Translations under genes and position numbers: made by a program | Assembly (NCBI GenBank): GCA_910577295.1 | Contig: CAJTLS010000003.1 | Coordinates: forward strand, 73,640 to 137,639 | DNA length: 64,000 nt | Direction: 5' to 3' | Source: an uncultured Eubacterium sp. | GTDB taxonomy: Bacteria; Bacillota; Clostridia; Lachnospirales; Lachnospiraceae | In this document: in pieces, positions 61,212 through 64,000 of the stretch | Position numbering within the stretch: the first letter of the stretch is position 1 | How the letters are laid out: each line of letters starts with the position of its first letter | The notes under the pieces: model-generated | Told to the model about the DNA's origin: nothing | Database searches by the model: none | Seen by the model: only the letters and a program-made list of their open reading frames with translations

Positions 61212-63620
61212 ATGAGTCAGAGTTATAACCCAAAAGTAATTGAGAAGAAGTGGCAGAAAGTATGGGAGGAAGAGAAAGCCTTTCAGGCGACGGATGATTA
61301 TAGCAAGCCAAAGTATTATGCATTGGTAGAATTTCCGTATCCATCGGGACAGGGGCTGCACGTAGGCCATCCGCGTCCTTACACCGCGCTAGATATTGTG
61401 GCGCGTAAGCGGCGCATGCAGGGTTACAATGTATTGTACCCTATGGGATGGGACGCCTTTGGACTTCCGACTGAGAATTACGCGATTAAAAATAAAGTTC
61501 ACCCGAAAGAGGTGACGAAAAATAATGTCGCGCACTTTAAGGCGCAGTTACAGGCGCTTGGTTATTCTTTTGACTGGGAGAGAGAAGTCAATACTACTTC
61601 TCCAGAATATTACAAGTGGACACAGTGGATTTTCCTGAAATTATTTAAAGCCGGACTGGCATACAAAACGGAGATGCCGATAAACTGGTGTACATCATGT
61701 AAGTGCGGACTTGCCAACGAAGAAGTTGTCAATGGGGTATGCGACCGCTGCGGCAGTGAAGTAGTTCGTAAAGTAAAGCGCCAGTGGATGTTAAAGATTA
61801 CCGAGTATGCCGACAAGCTTATAGATGATTTGGATGGTTTAGACTATATCGAGCGCGTCAAAGTTTCGCAGAAAAACTGGATTGGACGTTCCCACGGGGC
61901 GGAGGTTGACTTCTCCCTGAAAGATAAAGAAGAGAAACTGAGGATTTATACGACAAGACCGGATACGTTATTTGGTGTTACTTATATGGTTGTCTCTCCG
62001 GAACATCCGTATCTGGACCAATATAAAGATGAGATAAAAAACTGGGACGATATTGTAAAGTATCGGGAAGAGGCCGCACGCAAGTCCGATTTCGAGAGGA
62101 CGGAGCTGGCAAAAGAGAAGACAGGCGTGGCAATCGACGGTCTGAGCGCCGTGAATCCGGTTAATGACAAAGAGATTCCGATTTGGGTATCGGATTATGT
62201 ACTGATGAGTTATGGAACCGGTGCGATTATGGCAGTACCGGCGCATGATACGCGCGACTGGGAATTTGCCAAAAAGTTCGAGCTTCCTATTATAGAGGTA
62301 ATTGCGGGGGGCGATGTGGAGAAAGAGGCGTTTACCGATGTTGCTACCGGAACGCTTGTCAATTCTGGATTTTTAACCGGAAAATCAGTAGCGGAGGCAA
62401 AAGAAGCCATTATCGCATGGCTGCAGGAAAAAGGCGTAGGCGTTGCCAAGAAGAACTTTAAGCTGCGCGACTGGGTATTTTCCCGTCAGCGTTATTGGGG
62501 AGAGCCTATTCCGATTGTCAAATGCGACAAATGCGGTTATGTACCCGTTCCAGAAGAGGAACTGCCGTTGCAACTGCCGGAAGTTGACAACTACGAGCCA
62601 ACGGATAACGGAGAATCACCGATTGCCAAAATGCGCAGTTGGGTGGAGACGACATGTCCGTGCTGTGGCGGTAAGGCAGAGAGGGAGACGGATACGATGC
62701 CGCAGTGGGCGGGGTCTTCGTGGTATTTTCTCCGCTATATCGACCCGTGCAACGATGAGGCGCTGGCAAGTCCGGAGGCTTTAAAATACTGGCTGCCGGT
62801 TGACTGGTACAATGGAGGAATGGAGCATACGACGCTTCACTTATTATATTCCCGTTTTTGGCATAAATTCCTGTATGACGAGGGAGTGGTGCCGACGAAA
62901 GAGCCTTATCAGAAGAGAACATCCCATGGCATGATACTTGGTGAAAACGGCGAAAAAATGAGTAAGTCGCGAGGCAATGTCGTCAATCCAGATGATATCG
63001 TCAATGATTACGGTGCGGATACGCTTCGTACCTATGAGATGTTTATCGGAGCTTTCGATGCGGCAGCGGCATGGTCGGAGGACGGCGTAAAAGGGTGCCG
63101 CCGGTTTTTGGAGCGTGTCTGGAAGTTACAGGACATGGTATCGGAGGAAGAGGGATTCTCTTCCGACTTAGAGACCAAGATGCATCAGACGATAAAGAAA
63201 GTAAGCAATGATTTTGAGGCGTTAAAATATAATACGGCGATTGCCGCGATGATGGCGCTCATTAACGACTTCTATAAGAAAGGCTCAGTGACAAAAGATG
63301 AGTTTCGCGTTCTGCTGCTTCTTCTGAATCCAGTAGCGCCGCACATTACGGAAGAATTATGGGAAGAAAAGAATTTTGGCGGCTATTTGTTCCAGAGTTC
63401 ATGGCCGGAATTTGATGAGGCAAAGACGGTAGAAGCAGTTCAGGAAATTGGCGTTCAGGTGAATGGTAAAGTTCGTGCCACTGTGGCGTTGGCGCTTGAC
63501 GCTACGAAAGAGGATGCTCTGGCGGCAGGAAAAGAAGCTGTTGCCGCCAAGCTGGAAGGAAAACAGATTGTCAAGGAAATCTATGTACCGGGACGAATTA
63601 TAAATATCGTTGTAAAATAG
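61212..63620 (+). CDS. leuS: Leucine-tRNA ligase
   Basis: The 802-residue class I synthetase has the HIGH-like motif ([17 protein letters not shown]), zinc-type Cys clusters ([14 protein letters not shown]), the editing domain (about 220-420, [12 protein letters not shown]) and the KMSKS loop ([10 protein letters not shown]). The ATG at 61212 has GGAGG upstream. No T-box leader is seen in the 47 bp between it and the L,D-transpeptidase gene. Confidence 0.97.
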   Translation: MSQSYNPKVIEKKWQKVWEEEKAFQATDDYSKPKYYALVEFPYPSGQGLHVGHPRPYTALDIVARKRRMQGYNVLYPMGWDAFGLPTENYAIKNKVHPKEVTKNNVAHFKAQLQALGYSFDWEREVNTTSPEYYKWTQWIFLKLFKAGLAYKTEMPINWCTSCKCGLANEEVVNGVCDRCGSEVVRKVKRQWMLKITEYADKLIDDLDGLDYIERVKVSQKNWIGRSHGAEVDFSLKDKEEKLRIYTTRPDTLFGVTYMVVSPEHPYLDQYKDEIKNWDDIVKYREEAARKSDFERTELAKEKTGVAIDGLSAVNPVNDKEIPIWVSDYVLMSYGTGAIMAVPAHDTRDWEFAKKFELPIIEVIAGGDVEKEAFTDVATGTLVNSGFLTGKSVAEAKEAIIAWLQEKGVGVAKKNFKLRDWVFSRQRYWGEPIPIVKCDKCGYVPVPEEELPLQLPEVDNYEPTDNGESPIAKMRSWVETTCPCCGGKAERETDTMPQWAGSSWYFLRYIDPCNDEALASPEALKYWLPVDWYNGGMEHTTLHLLYSRFWHKFLYDEGVVPTKEPYQKRTSHGMILGENGEKMSKSRGNVVNPDDIVNDYGADTLRTYEMFIGAFDAAAAWSEDGVKGCRRFLERVWKLQDMVSEEEGFSSDLETKMHQTIKKVSNDFEALKYNTAIAAMMALINDFYKKGSVTKDEFRVLLLLLNPVAPHITEELWEEKNFGGYLFQSSWPEFDEAKTVEAVQEIGVQVNGKVRATVALALDATKEDALAAGKEAVAAKLEGKQIVKEIYVPGRIINIVVK

Positions 63621-63641
63621 TACGTTTGAAGGAGAGTAATC

Positions 63642-64000
63642 GTGGAAATTAGTTTTATTATTCCATACTGTGGTGAGAGAAAATATATACAGGAGTGTTT
63701 GGAGAGCTTGGAGAATCAGACGTGTAAAGAGTTCGAGGCGCTCGTTGTATGCGACCATTGTGATGAGGAAGATAAAAAAGCGGTGACGGAATTATCACTG
63801 TCTTTTCCGGTTACGTTATTAGATACGGGGGAGAAGACGGGAGTGGCAGCCGCCAGAAATATCGGTCTGGCGGCCAGTCGGCAGGAATTTGTGTTTTTTA
63901 TAGATTGCGATGATTTTCTGCGGGCTGGAGCAGTAGAGTGTATGCTGGCGGCAGCGCGGGAGAGCGATATTGTTTATGTGCGCCGCTATTATTCGTGGAT
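63642..64000 (+). CDS. Family 2 glycosyltransferase, N-terminal part
   Basis: The frame starts with GTG after a GAAGGAGAG site and runs off the window after 119 codons. It shows the GT-A fold start EISFIIPYCGERKYIQECLESL, the AARNIGL helix and the FIDCDDF metal-binding motif. The acceptor and sugar are unknown. It lies 21 bp after leuS. Confidence 0.88.
   Translation, partial: MEISFIIPYCGERKYIQECLESLENQTCKEFEALVVCDHCDEEDKKAVTELSLSFPVTLLDTGEKTGVAAARNIGLAASRQEFVFFIDCDDFLRAGAVECMLAAARESDIVYVRRYYSW

Overview
The window reads as the chromosome of a Gram-positive, low-to-mid GC Firmicute, most likely a motile gut Lachnospiraceae or close relative. The evidence is murB-rapZ-whiA-crh-dnaE-pfkA synteny, a CIRCE/hrcA heat-shock operon, a T-box in front of an AspRS-gatCAB operon, a bile salt hydrolase, glucuronoxylan genes and Clostridia-type hypothetical families. 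No rRNA, tRNA, CRISPR array, transposase or phage structural gene was found.

Layout. 1-6.9 kb: envelope, division and replication cluster (murB end, rapZ, whiA, a Crh-like HPr, dnaE, pfkA). 6.9-15.7 kb: mixed housekeeping (acidic membrane protein, H1-like basic protein, Y-family polymerase, dapL, DUF1002 protein, OPT transporter with PqqD-like partner, FliK-like protein). 15.7-22.8 kb: glucuronate and sugar genes (uxaC, GH115, LrgA/LrgB, an orphan sugar-binding lipoprotein). 22.8-28.1 kb: asparagine T-box, non-discriminating archaeal-type AspRS, gatC, gatA, gatB and a PilZ protein. 28.1-33.2 kb: an agr-type quorum-sensing region, followed by a convergent bile salt hydrolase. 33.5-38.7 kb: a secreted DUF6273/leucine-rich protein and an AT-rich cassette (sce7726, sce7725 and RES families plus small membrane proteins) that looks acquired. 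38.7-45 kb: a GntR-regulated ABC exporter, an AraC regulator, a structured small RNA and a ligand-sensing diguanylate cyclase. 45-48 kb: secreted Ig-like protein, V8-like protease and AgrB. 48-54.4 kb: hrcA-grpE-dnaK-dnaJ and enolase. 54.4-64 kb: GH13 amylase, Ca-type P-ATPase, MntP-like and DedA proteins, L,D-transpeptidase, leuS and the start of a GT2 glycosyltransferase.

The most interesting feature is the agr-like system. Two paralogous LytTR response regulators flank an AgrC-type kinase and a short agrD gene; agrB lies about 16 kb downstream. Three copies of one element (two CTGTCGCAAA-type decamers exactly 21 bp apart) precede agrD, an apparently non-coding segment, and the Ig-like/protease genes. 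The last two copies predict direct quorum control of a small RNA and of secreted products. The predicted RNA of about 280 nt holds nine head-to-tail copies of a 23-nt purine-rich repeat and ends in a hairpin. By position it resembles staphylococcal RNAIII, but its repeat architecture is not one I recognise.

Other points worth attention are the sce7726-sce7725-RES cassette as a possible defence system, a Crh protein with Glu at the HPr histidine position, a protease that seems to have lost its signal peptide, and an unassigned 199-nt RNA of 6S-like size.
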